A stretch of 64,000 bases of DNA from Sulfurimonas sp. (GCA_028044295.1 JAOFSE010000007.1:41217-105216); one strand, 5' to 3'. Positions 37,004 through 49,180 are shown, numbered from the stretch's first letter. The notes: generated by a model from the letters alone, not told the origin. Translations and numbers: made by a program.

Positions 37004-37396
37004 CTATAGTAAATTCTGAGCTGCTAATTCGATTCTTGCAGTTGCAGAAGCAATTGCAGGATTGTTGTCTTTAATAGACTCAATAAGATCTTTAGCATTT
37101 TCAAGTGCAGTTGCAACTTCGCTTTCGTTTTCACCACGAATAGCTACAGCACCTTCAACTAAAACAATTACTTTTTCTTCATCAACTTGAACAACGCCCC
37201 AGTTAATAAGAATAGATTCGACTGATTTATCTTCTTTTTCAATATCTATTACACCAGCTTCTAGTAGTGTTGATAATGAAGAGTGTTCTGCAAGAACACC
37301 GAACTCGCCCTCTTCACCAGGAAGAGTTACGCTAAGAGCTTCACCATTATAGATTTCACCATTAGGAGTCAGTATTTCAAGTTTTACATTACTCAT
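37004..37396 (-). CDS. atpC: ATP synthase F1 epsilon subunit
   Basis: 130 residues. The N-terminal beta sandwich (VKLEILTPNGEIYNGEALSV; GEEGEFGVLAEHSSL) and a C-terminal helical hairpin (about 90-130). It is part of the central stalk and controls rotation and ATP hydrolysis. It lies 16 nt after atpD. Confidence 0.96.
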   Translation of the reverse strand: MSNVKLEILTPNGEIYNGEALSVTLPGEEGEFGVLAEHSSLSTLLEAGVIDIEKEDKSVESILINWGVVQVDEEKVIVLVEGAVAIRGENESEVATALENAKDLIESIKDNNPAIASATARIELAAQNLL

Positions 37397-37412
37397 GTCA
37401 GTCCTTTATGAA

Positions 37413-39703
<2,291 letters not shown>

Positions 39704-39712
39704 AAAGTTTCC

Positions 39713-41230
39713 TTATGCTACTACGAAAGAAGCTTTGAACTCTTCAAGTGCTTTTTTCATTAGAGCTGAAGTATCATCATCTACTTTAGAAGCACTTCTA
39801 ATATTCTCAAAAATTTGAGGATATGAAGCTTCAATGAAAGGATATAGCTCAGTTTCAAAACGAACAACATTTGATGCATCCATATCATCTAGGAAACCTT
39901 CATTACCAGCAAAAATGATAGTAACTTGTTTCTCAGCTGATAGTGGGGAGAATGGTCCTTGTTTAAGAACTTCTACCATTCTTTGTCCACGTTCTAGTTG
40001 ATTACGAGATGTTTCATCAAGATCAGATGCGAACTGAGCAAATGCTTGAAGTTCACGATACTGAGCAAGGTCAAGACGTAAAGTACCAGCAACTTGCTTA
40101 GTAGCTTTAATTTGAGCAGCACCACCAACACGAGAAACTGAAAGACCAACATTAATTGCTGGACGAACACCCGAGTTAAATAGTTCAGTTTCAAGGAAGA
40201 TCTGACCATCAGTAATAGAAATAACGTTTGTTGGAATATATGCCGCAACATCACCAGCTTGAGTTTCAATGATTGGAAGAGCAGTTAAAGAACCAGCACC
40301 TTTTTCATCACTTAACTTAGCAGCTCTCTCTAGAAGACGAGAGTGAATATAGAAAACATCACCTGGGTATGCTTCACGACCTGGAGGACGACGAAGAATA
40401 AGTGACATTTCACGGTAAGCAACTGCATGTTTTGATAAATCATCATAAACAATTAGACCATGTCTAGCATTATCACGGAAGTATTCACCCATAGTAACAC
40501 CAGTATATGGAGCTAAGAATTGAAGTGCAGCAGCTTCAGCAGCTGTTGAAGACACAACAATTGTGTACTCCATTGCACCATGATCTTCTAAACGACGAAC
40601 AATTTGAGCAACAGTTGATTCTTTTTGACCTACTGCAACGTAAATACAAACAACACCATTACCTTTTTGGTTAATGATTGCATCTAATGCAACTGTTGTT
40701 TTACCAGTTTGTCTATCACCAATGATAAGCTCTCTTTGACCACGACCAATTGGAACTAGAGCATCAATAGCTTTAATACCAGTTGCTAATGGCTCATGAA
40801 CAGATTTTCTATCCATAATACCAGGTGCTTTTTCTTCAACAAAACGATTTTCTGTTGTTTCAATAGGACCTTTACCATCAATTGGCTCACCAAGTGCATT
40901 TACAACACGACCAAGAAGTGCATCTCCAACAGGAACTTTAAGAAGTTTACCAAGTCTTTTAACTGACATACCTTCTTTTAGTTCTGTTCCTGAACCAAGG
41001 ATAACAACACCTACTGTGCTCTCTTCAAGGTTCATTACTAAACCTTGAGTTCCCTCGTCAAACTCTACCATCTCACCAGCCATAACATTACTAAGTCCGT
41101 AAACTTGAGCAACACCATCAGCATATGAAACGATTTTTCCAGTTTCATTAATATCAACACTTAGTTCAAAGTTATCGATACGCTCTTTAATTATTGAGCT
41201 GATTTCATCAGCTTGAATTTTTGCTACCAC
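39713..41230 (-). CDS. atpA: ATP synthase F1 alpha subunit
   Basis: 505 residues beginning at GTG ([20 protein letters not shown]), preceded by GAGGGGATATATA. Walker A is GDRQTGKT (about 170). The signature [17 protein letters not shown] is present near 365. It is the regulatory partner of beta in the F1 hexamer. Confidence 0.97.
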   Translation of the reverse strand: MVAKIQADEISSIIKERIDNFELSVDINETGKIVSYADGVAQVYGLSNVMAGEMVEFDEGTQGLVMNLEESTVGVVILGSGTELKEGMSVKRLGKLLKVPVGDALLGRVVNALGEPIDGKGPIETTENRFVEEKAPGIMDRKSVHEPLATGIKAIDALVPIGRGQRELIIGDRQTGKTTVALDAIINQKGNGVVCIYVAVGQKESTVAQIVRRLEDHGAMEYTIVVSSTAAEAAALQFLAPYTGVTMGEYFRDNARHGLIVYDDLSKHAVAYREMSLILRRPPGREAYPGDVFYIHSRLLERAAKLSDEKGAGSLTALPIIETQAGDVAAYIPTNVISITDGQIFLETELFNSGVRPAINVGLSVSRVGGAAQIKATKQVAGTLRLDLAQYRELQAFAQFASDLDETSRNQLERGQRMVEVLKQGPFSPLSAEKQVTIIFAGNEGFLDDMDASNVVRFETELYPFIEASYPQIFENIRSASKVDDDTSALMKKALEEFKASFVVA

Positions 41231-41251
41231 TATATATCCCCTCTCTTGAAG

Positions 41252-41785
41252 TTAAATTGCTTTTATAATATGTTCAATCATTTGACTGTTTATTCTTGAT
41301 TTAGAAAAATTAATCTCTACACCAAGATCTTGAACATCTACTTTGATACCGTTAAAGTCATTTTTTACAAATTCTAAAACAATACTTGAATCAAATTTTT
41401 TGCCTAATCCACTACTTAAATCATCTATAACAGATGAACTTATATCGCTATCGCTATAAATTACACCATTATATTTTTTGTTTGTAGCTGCAACATCTTT
41501 TCTCATTACTTCCGCAATAGCAGGAATAATAGTAAGACGTTTATGCTCAGCAAGTAATTTGATTAAATTATCAACATCTTTAGAATCAGCTGACTTAACT
41601 GCTGATAAAAGAATTTCTGACTTTTGACCTATACTTACATCTGGATTATTGATAATTTGAATAAACTTCTCATTATTAAATGATTCAGCTAAAGTAGCGA
41701 ATATCTCAGTCATATTTTGCATTGATTCCACATCAGAGCTTTTTTTCATTGCTTTGATATATCTTTTTGCGATTAATTCTTCCAT
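41252..41785 (-). CDS. atpH: ATP synthase F1 delta subunit
   Basis: 177 residues of the OSCP/delta family: an N-terminal helical domain (IAKRYIKAM...) and the C-terminal segment (VVNDL-like, here FDSSIVLEFVKNDFNGIKVDV). It connects the peripheral stalk to F1. It starts 1 nt after atpF. Confidence 0.93.
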   Translation of the reverse strand: MEELIAKRYIKAMKKSSDVESMQNMTEIFATLAESFNNEKFIQIINNPDVSIGQKSEILLSAVKSADSKDVDNLIKLLAEHKRLTIIPAIAEVMRKDVAATNKKYNGVIYSDSDISSSVIDDLSSGLGKKFDSSIVLEFVKNDFNGIKVDVQDLGVEINFSKSRINSQMIEHIIKAI

Positions 41786-41786
41786 A

Positions 41787-42299
41787 TTATGCTACCTTCT
41801 TTAAGATAACATTAGCCATAGCTTCTTTATCGAAACTATCTGACGCTTGTGTAAGTACTTCATCAAGTGTAACTTCAACAACACTGCGAACCATTTTTCT
41901 CTGTTCGAAGTCCATTAAATTAACTTGTTGCTTACCAAGTAAATCTAAGTCAACATCACATTGACTCATAATGTTATCATTTAAGATTTTATTCTCTTTT
42001 TTAGAGCTAACTAATAAATCTTCTGCAAATTTCTCTGCATCAGTTATTTTAGCTTGAGCGTCTTTTTTAAGAGCAATAGTCTCTTTTAACTTATCTTGAA
42101 TTTTTTGCATTTCATCTTCAATTTCTTGAGATCTTGACGCAAAATAATTCTTTGCTGGTTCAGCTACAAGATACCATATAAGTCCTGCAAACAGTAAAAA
42201 GTTTACCGTTCTTTGAACTATATCAGTACTTGCATGCTCTGTACTAGATGCTAATGCTAGTGTTGACATCATAAGCATTAATACTATAATTCTACTCAC
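41787..42299 (-). CDS. atpF: ATP synthase F0 b subunit
   Basis: 170 residues. An N-terminal hydrophobic start that resembles a signal sequence (MSRIIVLMLMMSTLALASS), then a membrane helix (about 30-50, TVNFLLFAGLIWYLVAEPAK), then a long charged helix with heptads. It forms the peripheral stalk with b'. The additional N-terminal signal-like segment is typical of campylobacterotal AtpF. Confidence 0.93.
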   Translation of the reverse strand: MSRIIVLMLMMSTLALASSTEHASTDIVQRTVNFLLFAGLIWYLVAEPAKNYFASRSQEIEDEMQKIQDKLKETIALKKDAQAKITDAEKFAEDLLVSSKKENKILNDNIMSQCDVDLDLLGKQQVNLMDFEQRKMVRSVVEVTLDEVLTQASDSFDKEAMANVILKKVA

Positions 42300-42309
42300 A
42301 TTAGACCCT

Positions 42310-42732
42310 TTATATTTGACTGAATTTAGCTTTTACAGCTTCTTTAAACAATGGAACCTGTGATTTTAAATCACCTGTTAATTGCTCCTTAGACTGAGCA
42401 AGTGATTGCTCAAACTCTAAATACTGACTAGCTAGTTCAGCACGCTTCGCTTCTAACTTACTATCTGCTAACTCTTTAGCATCCGTAATAACTTTCTCTC
42501 TTAGGGCCGCAGCTTCCAGTTTAGCAGTATCAATAATTGATTGTGCTTTTTGATTAAGTTCGTTAATTTCACCGTCATTAGAACCTATTTTCTCTAGGTC
42601 TTTTTTGATGTCATCATCTCTTTTATTCATATACGCAAACAATGGATTGTAAAGCCAACTGTTAAGAGTGGCAATAAGTGTAAGAAACACGATTAATGTA
42701 GCTACAAGTAGTATCGGATTTATATCTAACAT
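42310..42732 (-). CDS. atpF': ATP synthase F0 b' subunit
   Basis: 140 residues with an N-terminal membrane helix (about 5-25) followed by a long charged coiled coil. The two different b-type genes side by side match the C. jejuni atpF'-atpF arrangement. It is the first gene of the atpF'FHAGDC-tol operon. AGGAGGTGCT before the ATG is one of the strongest ribosome-binding sites in the window. Subunits a and c are not here; they are elsewhere in these genomes. Confidence 0.92.
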   Translation of the reverse strand: MLDINPILLVATLIVFLTLIATLNSWLYNPLFAYMNKRDDDIKKDLEKIGSNDGEINELNQKAQSIIDTAKLEAAALREKVITDAKELADSKLEAKRAELASQYLEFEQSLAQSKEQLTGDLKSQVPLFKEAVKAKFSQI

Positions 42733-42754
42733 AGCACCTCCTAAAAGTTGCGAG

Positions 42755-42760
42755 ATTATA
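42755..42760 (-). promoter_or_regulatory. -10 element of the ATP synthase-tol operon
   Basis: TATAAT on the minus strand, 22 nt before the atpF' start codon, followed by a leader with AGGAGGTGCT. AT-rich DNA without a clear -35 box precedes it, as usual in this phylum. Confidence 0.6.
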
Positions 42761-42830
42761 CTATGTTAAAATTAAAACGATTGTTAAAGCAGAAAGAAAA
42801 TTTAATATTTTTTATATTTATGTGTAGTAT

Positions 42831-43670
42831 TTAGTTGATACTGGATAAAAAGTCAGCTATTTGTTCTTCATCATCAAACTCAATAGTTAAACTTTTATTT
42901 GATGTTTTAACACTCAAACCAAGAGAGGATAGTTTACTTTTTAAATCATTAAAGTCATAAGTTACTTTCTTTACTGAAAGAGTGTTATTTGATGTAGTAT
43001 CTTTCATACCTTTTATCATAGACTCAACTTCTCTAACACTTAGTTTTTGTCCTACGATAGAGTTTACAAGTAAATTCTGTTGTTTCTCATCAAGACCTAC
43101 AATTACTTTTGCATGACCAGCAGTAATCTTTTTTTCTATTAGTGCTTTTTGAGTTCTTTGACATAACTGCAGCAGTCTAATAGTATTAGTTATATGTGTT
43201 CTACTTTTGTTTATTTTAACTGACAATTCTTCTTGAGTTAAATCATGGATTTTAATTAGTTCACCATAAGCATGAGCAAGTTCAATTGAATTTAACTCAT
43301 CTCTTTGAATATTTTCAATAAGAGCGAACTGTCTCATCATATCATCATCACTGTTTGAAATAATTGCACGAATTGTTTTAAGTTTTGCTAGTTTTGAAGC
43401 ACGAAGTCTTCTTTCACCGGCAATAAGAACATAACCATCTATATCTTCTTTAACAACTACAGGTTGAAGAAGACCATCATTTTTTATAGAGTCGCTAAGC
43501 TCCTGAAGTGAATTCTCTTCAAAGTGTTTTCTAGGCTGGAAAGGGTTTGGTTTAATACTCTTTAATGATATTTCTATTACTGAATCTTTAGATGTACCTT
43601 CATTTTCATAGGCTTCATCCATTTCTCCCAGTAATGCATCTAATCCACGTCCAAGTTTTTGTGATTTCAT
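42831..43670 (-). CDS. parB: Chromosome-partitioning protein ParB
   Basis: 279 residues. N-terminal LGRGLDALLGE, the ParB/Spo0J CTP-binding domain (about 28-115) with PFQPRKHFEE and GERRLRASKLAKL, a helix-turn-helix (LTQEELSVKINKSRTHITNT, about 140-160), and a C-terminal dimerisation region. It binds parS and organises the origin region with ParA. The start overlaps the parA stop by 4 nt. Confidence 0.95.
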   Translation of the reverse strand: MKSQKLGRGLDALLGEMDEAYENEGTSKDSVIEISLKSIKPNPFQPRKHFEENSLQELSDSIKNDGLLQPVVVKEDIDGYVLIAGERRLRASKLAKLKTIRAIISNSDDDMMRQFALIENIQRDELNSIELAHAYGELIKIHDLTQEELSVKINKSRTHITNTIRLLQLCQRTQKALIEKKITAGHAKVIVGLDEKQQNLLVNSIVGQKLSVREVESMIKGMKDTTSNNTLSVKKVTYDFNDLKSKLSSLGLSVKTSNKSLTIEFDDEEQIADFLSSIN

Positions 43671-44452
43671 TTTTCTATAATCGCTTTTGCTAAATTTTGA
43701 TATGCTATTGAGCCACTAGATTTTACATCATATAAAATTGCAGGTTTTCCAAATGATGGGGATTCTGCTAGCTTTACATTTCTAGGTACTACTATAATCT
43801 TACCTTCAGAGTTTTTAAAAAGTTTCGTTTTAAAATGTTGTTTAAGATCTGCAAAAACTTGTTTTGACAGATTGTTTTGTGCACTAAACATAGTAGGTAA
43901 AAAACCTTTTATACTTAGTTTTGGATTTATAGACTTTCTAACAAGCTTAATCGTGTTTAAAAGTTGAGCTAAACCTTCAAGTGCAAAAAACTCACACTGA
44001 ATAGGTATAACTACTGAGTTAGAAGCTGAAAGTGCATTTATTGTCATTGGTCCAAGTGCTGGAGGTGAGTCTATAATCACATAATCATAATCTTTAAGCA
44101 CATTTGATATAGCTTTTTTAAGAACAAGCTCACGGCCCTTTGAGTTCTCAGCATCGTAATACTCTTTTTCAATACCAACTAAACCAATATTTGAAGGAGC
44201 TAAATGTAGAGTTGGAAGTTCTGACTTTAAGATGATATCTTTTAATTTTTTTGTACCAATTAATACATGGTACATATTAAACTCATAATCATTTCTATGA
44301 AAGCCTAAAGATGTTGTAGCATTAGCTTGTGGGTCAGAATCAATCAAAAGAACTTTTTTTTCTGCAACAGCTAATGAAGCAGCTAAGTTTACAGCAGTAG
44401 TTGTTTTACCAACACCACCTTTTTGATTTGCAATTACTATTACTTCGCTCAT
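43667..44452 (-). CDS. parA: Chromosome-partitioning ATPase ParA (Soj)
   Basis: 261 residues with the deviant Walker A KGGVGKTTTAVNLAASLA (about 10-27), Walker A' DSDPQANATTSLG and Walker B VIIDSPPALG. It segregates origin regions with ParB. It overlaps parB and birA by 4 nt each, so the three are translated in a coupled fashion. Confidence 0.96.
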   Translation of the reverse strand: MSEVIVIANQKGGVGKTTTAVNLAASLAVAEKKVLLIDSDPQANATTSLGFHRNDYEFNMYHVLIGTKKLKDIILKSELPTLHLAPSNIGLVGIEKEYYDAENSKGRELVLKKAISNVLKDYDYVIIDSPPALGPMTINALSASNSVVIPIQCEFFALEGLAQLLNTIKLVRKSINPKLSIKGFLPTMFSAQNNLSKQVFADLKQHFKTKLFKNSEGKIIVVPRNVKLAESPSFGKPAILYDVKSSGSIAYQNLAKAIIEK

Positions 44453-45084
44453 CTTAGACCAAATATCCTTTCACCATTTACCTCTATAGAACCATCATCA
44501 TTTAGTATTGCATCTGCTAGAGAAACTCTTCTGTTAACAATATGTGTAAAAAAGTTTTTATTTGAGAGAAATTCTAACTTATATTTACTAAAAACTTTCT
44601 TCCATGGCACATTAATTTCAATACTTTTGAAATACTTATCTAATAGTTCATTTTTACTTATTTTAATATCTAACTTGTCAAAATTCTCAGGTGAATTGAT
44701 TAAATTTATACCAACTCCGCATACAATTGTGTTAGAAACTACATTAGTTATCATTCCACCTATCTTTTTATCTTTTAGATAGAAATCATTAGGCCATTTC
44801 AACCATACTTTAGAATCAAGATCAGTCAAAATTTCTTTTAATAAGTATGCAAAGTATATTGAAGCAGATTCTAGTTTTAAATCCTCAGGTAGTTCTTTTA
44901 ATTCTATTGCAAAAGATAAAAATAGGTTACCCTCTATACCTTGCCAAGAATTATCTCGACTTCCTATCCCATTTGTTTGTATTCTAGAAACTACAGCTAT
45001 GGGAAGTCTTGTGTTTTTATCTTGTAAAAGGTTTTTTAGATAAGTCTGTGTTGAATCTACACTATCAAGAAAGAGTATCTGCAA
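44449..45084 (-). CDS. birA: Biotin-[acetyl-CoA-carboxylase] ligase BirA, short form
   Basis: 211 residues. Catalytic core motifs: SRIQTNGIGSRDNSW (about 34-48, biotinyl-AMP loop) and WLKWPNDFYLKDKKIGGM (about 98-115). There is no N-terminal HTH and almost no C-terminal SH3-like domain, so it modifies the carboxylase but cannot repress bio genes. It overlaps fmt by 20 nt and parA by 4 nt. Confidence 0.92.
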   Translation of the reverse strand: MQILFLDSVDSTQTYLKNLLQDKNTRLPIAVVSRIQTNGIGSRDNSWQGIEGNLFLSFAIELKELPEDLKLESASIYFAYLLKEILTDLDSKVWLKWPNDFYLKDKKIGGMITNVVSNTIVCGVGINLINSPENFDKLDIKISKNELLDKYFKSIEINVPWKKVFSKYKLEFLSNKNFFTHIVNRRVSLADAILNDDGSIEVNGERIFGLR

Positions 45085-45973
45085 CTGTTAATCTTTTACC
45101 ATTGATGTATGAGCTTATATCCATCTCTTTTTTTGACTGAGGTTGTACTTTAAAAATTTTTATACTTCCTATTTCACAACCAACAACTATAGAGTTTTTA
45201 TCTACATGTAAAATCTCTCCAGCATTGTTACATGTAGAGTTTTCAATTAACTCAATAGATTTTAGTTTTAATCCACTTTGTAAGTATATTCCAGGCCATG
45301 GAGTAAATGCTCTATACTTGTTGAATAACTCTTGAGCATTTATAAACTCTACTTCACCATCTTGTTTGGATATTTTTTTACAGTGTGTAGATAGAGACTC
45401 GATTTGTTTAACAGGAGTGTATGAACTAAAATTTTGAAGTACATCTATAGTTAACTCACAAGCTACCTCTGTGAGTCTATTAAAAAGAGTTTCAACCATT
45501 TCAGTGTTATTTACAGATATCTCACTAATCTTTATAATATCACCTGTATCCATACCAACATCCATAAGCATAGCTGTCACACCTGTTTTTTTATCACCAT
45601 TTAAAAGAGTTTGTTGAATTGGGCTTGCACCTCTATATTCTGGTAATATGGAAGCATGTAGATTTATACATGTAGCATGCTCTAAAACTTCAAGTGGTAG
45701 TATCTGACCATATGCTGCGACAACAATAAAGTCACATTCAATTTGAGTCAGTTCTTTAACAGTATCTTCATTACGAAGTCTAGTTGGTTGGTAAACATCT
45801 ATAGAGTTTTGTAATGCTAAAGTTTTTACTTCTGGTGCAGTTAAAACTTTTTTTCTTCCAACTGGTTTATCAGGCTGAGTATATACTGCAACAACTTCCA
45901 TATCAGAAGTATTGATAATTTTTTCTAAAATCTTTTGCGCATAATCAGGAGTCCCCATGAAAATTATTTTCAT
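45065..45973 (-). CDS. fmt: Methionyl-tRNA formyltransferase
   Basis: 302 residues. Opening block IIFMGTPDYAQKILEKII, catalytic motif NLHASILPEYRGASPIQ (about 104-120, with Asn/His) and the following TGVTAMLMDVGMDTGDI. The C-terminal OB-like domain (about 205-302) contacts tRNA. It formylates initiator Met-tRNA using 10-formyl-tetrahydrofolate. Confidence 0.96.
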   Translation of the reverse strand: MKIIFMGTPDYAQKILEKIINTSDMEVVAVYTQPDKPVGRKKVLTAPEVKTLALQNSIDVYQPTRLRNEDTVKELTQIECDFIVVAAYGQILPLEVLEHATCINLHASILPEYRGASPIQQTLLNGDKKTGVTAMLMDVGMDTGDIIKISEISVNNTEMVETLFNRLTEVACELTIDVLQNFSSYTPVKQIESLSTHCKKISKQDGEVEFINAQELFNKYRAFTPWPGIYLQSGLKLKSIELIENSTCNNAGEILHVDKNSIVVGCEIGSIKIFKVQPQSKKEMDISSYINGKRLTVADTLS

Positions 45974-46740
45974 TACTTAGCCTCTTTTATGAAAAGTGTT
46001 CCACCAGTTTGTTTTGAGTCAAACATATAACTTTTAATATCACTCAAATCGAATCCACTTGATAAGAACATATCGATACCATTAGAAAGTAAGTAATCAG
46101 CTGCTTTTAACTTAGTTAAAATTCCACCTGTTGCAAAATCACCATGAGGAGAAGCTTCTTTTTGTAGTTCGCTTTCATCTATTACATGTAGAGACTTAAT
46201 TGACTTTGCACTCTTATTTTTTCTAGGGTCTTCATCATAGTACGCATCTATATCAGAAAGGATTATAAGCATATCAGAATCAGTATGTTTTGTTATATAA
46301 GCTGAAAGTTGGTCATTATCGCCAACTTCAAGTTCAACTGTTGAAGTTGCATCATTCTCATTAACAATGGGAATTACATTATTTTCTAAAAGAGTATCAA
46401 CAGTATTTTTAATTCTTCTAATATCATCATCTTTACTTAGATTGGCAGATGTAACTAAAACTTGAGAAATAATAATATTATGAAAAGAGAACTTTTGACT
46501 ATATAAATCCATAATAATTGGTTGACCTATAGCAGCAAGAGCTTGTTTATTTTTGATTATTTTTTTATCTAGTTGAACTTGGGTATATCCAGCAGCAACA
46601 GCCCCTGATGAAACAAGAATAACTTCATTGCTCTTTTTTAATTCTGCTAGAAAATCCACTAAAGCTCTCATACGATTTAGTGCAATCCTATCGTTTTGTG
46701 TTAAAACAGCTGAACCAACTTTAACAACTATACGTTTCAT
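45973..46740 (-). CDS. proB: Glutamate 5-kinase, PUA-less form
   Basis: 255 residues of the amino acid kinase fold: VVKVGSAVLTQ at the start, SSGAVAAGY (about 44-52), and GDNDQLSAYI (about 141-150). The PUA domain of the E. coli enzyme is absent, as usual for short campylobacterotal ProB. It makes glutamyl 5-phosphate, the first step of proline synthesis. The stop overlaps the fmt start. Confidence 0.95.
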   Translation of the reverse strand: MKRIVVKVGSAVLTQNDRIALNRMRALVDFLAELKKSNEVILVSSGAVAAGYTQVQLDKKIIKNKQALAAIGQPIIMDLYSQKFSFHNIIISQVLVTSANLSKDDDIRRIKNTVDTLLENNVIPIVNENDATSTVELEVGDNDQLSAYITKHTDSDMLIILSDIDAYYDEDPRKNKSAKSIKSLHVIDESELQKEASPHGDFATGGILTKLKAADYLLSNGIDMFLSSGFDLSDIKSYMFDSKQTGGTLFIKEAK

Positions 46741-46742
46741 AA

Positions 46743-47849
46743 CTAGTCGTCTGTTCTATCTGTTTGAACTAAGTTAAATAGTCCATACTTTAATGCCTCT
46801 ATATTTTTATGAGTAGCAGATGATATAGGTGCTACTAAATATGGAAGTTTTCTATCAAATCCTAGTGTTTCATCAGCTGACTCTTGAACAAAATATGGAA
46901 TAGAATCATCAAAATCAAAATCACTGTTAGAGCTTGCTTTTAATCCCAAAAGATCTAAGAAACTATTAACTAAGTCATTTATCTCATCTGGTGGAACAAT
47001 ATCAACACGAGTAAGAGCAATTGCATACTTACTTTCGCCTAACTTCTCTGAAAAAGATGCTATTTCATCTTTTAAAACTTCAATCTGCTCTTTTAAATCT
47101 CTATAAGAAGCTAAATCAACCATATATAAAAGTGTTTTCGTTCTCTCTATATGTCTTAAAAATTGAATTCCAAGACCTTTACCCTCATGTGCTCCACCAA
47201 TTATTCCTGGGATATCAGCCATTACAAATGACTCATAATCACCTATATTAACTTGCCCTAGTTTTGGTGTAAGCGTTGTAAACTCATAGTTTGCAATCTC
47301 AGGACGAGCATTTGACACTGTTGATATAAGAGTTGACTTACCAACATTTGGAAAACCAACAAGGCCAACATCAGCTATAAGTTTCAAATCCAGTTTTATC
47401 TGTCTAGTTTGTCCCTTTTCACCAGGTTGTGCATAAGTAGGTCTTTGATTTGTAGATGATTTAAAGTGGACATTTCCAAGTCCACCCTTACCACCTTCAA
47501 TAAATTTAACCTCTTCACCATGCTTTAACATGTCAAAAAGAACATCTCCTGTTTCCATATCAAGTATCTGTGTACCTGGTGGAACAATAATTACCTTTTT
47601 AGCCCCTGACTTTCCAGTCATAAGTGAACCTTCACCAGGAACTCCGCCATCAGCTTTTATATGCATTTTTCTTTGAAAATGAGATAGTGTGTGAGTATTG
47701 TTATCACATCTAAACCAGATGTCACCACCTTTTCCACCATCACCACCATTTGGACCACCATTTAGTACAAATTTTTCACGACGAAATGCAACACAACCCT
47801 GTCCACCTTTTCCTGATGATACTGTTAATTCTACGCTATCTGTAAACAA
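46743..47849 (-). CDS. obg: GTPase Obg (CgtA)
   Basis: 368 residues. The start is a TTG with AAGGA 6 nt upstream; no ATG lies further up before a stop. The Gly-rich Obg domain is at 1-157 (SSGKGGQGCVAFRREKFV; GGPNGGDGGKGGDIW). The G domain follows, with GFPNVGKSTLIST and DIPGIIGGAHEGKGLG. The C-terminal OCT domain is missing. It is an essential GTPase of 50S ribosome assembly and the stress response. Confidence 0.96.
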   Translation of the reverse strand: MFTDSVELTVSSGKGGQGCVAFRREKFVLNGGPNGGDGGKGGDIWFRCDNNTHTLSHFQRKMHIKADGGVPGEGSLMTGKSGAKKVIIVPPGTQILDMETGDVLFDMLKHGEEVKFIEGGKGGLGNVHFKSSTNQRPTYAQPGEKGQTRQIKLDLKLIADVGLVGFPNVGKSTLISTVSNARPEIANYEFTTLTPKLGQVNIGDYESFVMADIPGIIGGAHEGKGLGIQFLRHIERTKTLLYMVDLASYRDLKEQIEVLKDEIASFSEKLGESKYAIALTRVDIVPPDEINDLVNSFLDLLGLKASSNSDFDFDDSIPYFVQESADETLGFDRKLPYLVAPISSATHKNIEALKYGLFNLVQTDRTDD

Positions 47850-47925
47850 ATGATGTCCTTATGTTTTGAACTCTTAAAACTTAAAAATAAACTCTTAACA
47901 ATAGTAAAGTAAATTATTAAATTTT

Positions 47926-47943
47926 ATTAGGGATAAACCTAAT
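47926..47943. terminator. ATTAGG/CCTAAT hairpin in the obg-rpmA gap
   Basis: A 6-bp stem (47926-47931, 47938-47943) with a 6-nt loop. On the minus strand it is followed by TAAAATTT, so it could be a second, weak terminator after rpmA or part of the obg leader. Confidence 0.35.
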
Positions 47944-47957
47944 TTATGAAGTAAAGA

Positions 47958-47979
47958 TGTTTAGGCAAGAGCCTAAACA
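47958..47979 (-). terminator. Terminator hairpin downstream of rpmA
   Basis: TGTTTAGGC and GCCTAAACA form a perfect 9-bp stem around a 4-nt loop, just 9 nt after the rpmA stop. The run after it on the minus strand (TCTTTACTTC) is T-rich but not pure. Confidence 0.7.
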
Positions 47980-47988
47980 GTTGAGAAG

Positions 47989-48246
47989 TTATACAGCAGG
48001 TAAAACTGAAACTTTTTGACGTTTTTTGTCTTTTCTTTCGAAAGTCACAACGCCTTCAACTAATGCGAATAGAGTATGATCTTTACCCATTCCAACATTT
48101 GTACCTGGATGAACTTTAGTTCCTCTTTGACGAATGATGATGTTACCTGGGATAACAACTTCTCCACCATATTTCTTAACACCTAGTCTTCTACCAGCTG
48201 AGTCACGATTATTCTGTGTACTACCTTGACCTTTCTTATGTGCCAT
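47989..48246 (-). CDS. rpmA: 50S ribosomal protein L27
   Basis: 85 residues. [20 protein letters not shown] at the start and [20 protein letters not shown] are family-diagnostic. The N-terminus has no leader peptide of the firmicute type. L27 reaches the peptidyl-transferase centre. It lies 9 nt after rplU, the usual rplU-rpmA-obg order, but here separated from obg by 139 nt with terminator-like hairpins. Confidence 0.98.
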   Translation of the reverse strand: MAHKKGQGSTQNNRDSAGRRLGVKKYGGEVVIPGNIIIRQRGTKVHPGTNVGMGKDHTLFALVEGVVTFERKDKKRQKVSVLPAV

Positions 48247-48255
48247 TGTTTATCC

Positions 48256-48564
48256 TTATGCTGCTATTTTCGTGATACGAACACGAGTAAAGTCACGACG
48301 GAAACCGCGTTTAACTTTAGAGTCTTTACGACGACGCTTTTTGAAAATCACAACTTTTCTGTCACGACCTTCATTAATTACTTCTGCAGTAACTTTAGCA
48401 CCATCTACGAAAGGTGCTCCCATTTTAAGCTCACCAGCATTTACTGCTAGAACTTCTGTAATTTCGATAGTAGCTTTTGGCTCAAGAGACATCTTATCTA
48501 ATAAAAGAACATCACCCTCTTGAACTTTATATTGCTTACCACCGTTTTTGATAATTGCGTACAT
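48256..48564 (-). CDS. rplU: 50S ribosomal protein L21
   Basis: 102 residues from the ATG with AAGGA 8 nt upstream ([17 protein letters not shown]); a TTG two codons earlier is not needed. The C-terminal block [23 protein letters not shown] is split here into [16 protein letters not shown] and [10 protein letters not shown]. It binds 23S rRNA next to L20. Confidence 0.97.
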   Translation of the reverse strand: MYAIIKNGGKQYKVQEGDVLLLDKMSLEPKATIEITEVLAVNAGELKMGAPFVDGAKVTAEVINEGRDRKVVIFKKRRRKDSKVKRGFRRDFTRVRITKIAA

Positions 48565-48597
48565 ATACAATTCCTTAAATCTATTAAAAAGTTCGGA

Positions 48598-48603
48598 ATT
48601 ATA
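48598..48603 (-). promoter_or_regulatory. -10 element of rplU-rpmA
   Basis: TATAAT in the context GGTATAATTCC on the minus strand, 33 nt before the rplU start codon. Confidence 0.55.
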
Positions 48604-48622
48604 CCTAAATAAGCTTTAAGTT

Positions 48623-48997
48623 TTATTTAACCAAGGCTACTGCATCTATTTCCACAAGTGCATTTTTTGGTAGAGTTTTAACAGCTACCGTAGCACGTGC
48701 TGGTTTATGCGTACCAAAAGCCTCTTCATATATACCATTTATAGTCACAAAGTCATCCATAGACGCGATAAAAATAGTAGTCTTAACTACCATATCCATT
48801 GAGCTACCAGCTTCTTCTAAAACAGCTTGTAAGTTTTCAAGTACCTGTTTAGTTTGTACTACAACATCATCTTCTAACATCACACCTTCTGGAGTAAGTG
48901 CAATTTGACCCGATGTGTATACCATTCCATTAGCAATTACTGCTTGAGAATATGGACCTATAGCTGATGGTGCTTTACTTGTTTGAACAAATTTCAT
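48623..48997 (-). CDS. ridA: RidA family reactive enamine/imine deaminase
   Basis: 124 residues of the YjgF/YER057c/UK114 family. Diagnostic stretches: PSAIGPYSQAVIANGMVYTS at about 10-30 and the C-terminal block RATVAVKTLPKNALVEIDAVA with the conserved Arg that binds the substrate carboxylate. It hydrolyses the 2-aminoacrylate formed by PLP enzymes. The single gene has its own leader. Confidence 0.95.
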   Translation of the reverse strand: MKFVQTSKAPSAIGPYSQAVIANGMVYTSGQIALTPEGVMLEDDVVVQTKQVLENLQAVLEEAGSSMDMVVKTTIFIASMDDFVTINGIYEEAFGTHKPARATVAVKTLPKNALVEIDAVALVK

Positions 48998-49180
48998 TTA
49001 TTTTCCTTTTAAACTTACATATATGGAATACTACTACGTTTTAAATAATAAAAACTACATGTAAAATTTTATCTATAATTTAATTTAGATAGATTATACT
49101 TTTAATAGAGACTTAAATATAAGAACTTTTTATATTACTTTAGTTAAATGAAAAGTTAAATATTTAACTTGGAGAATAAC

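Noticed and set aside
42733..47850. A parS site or replication origin near parAB
   Set aside because: I looked for a parS-like GTTTCACGTGAAAC palindrome and DnaA-box clusters and saw neither.
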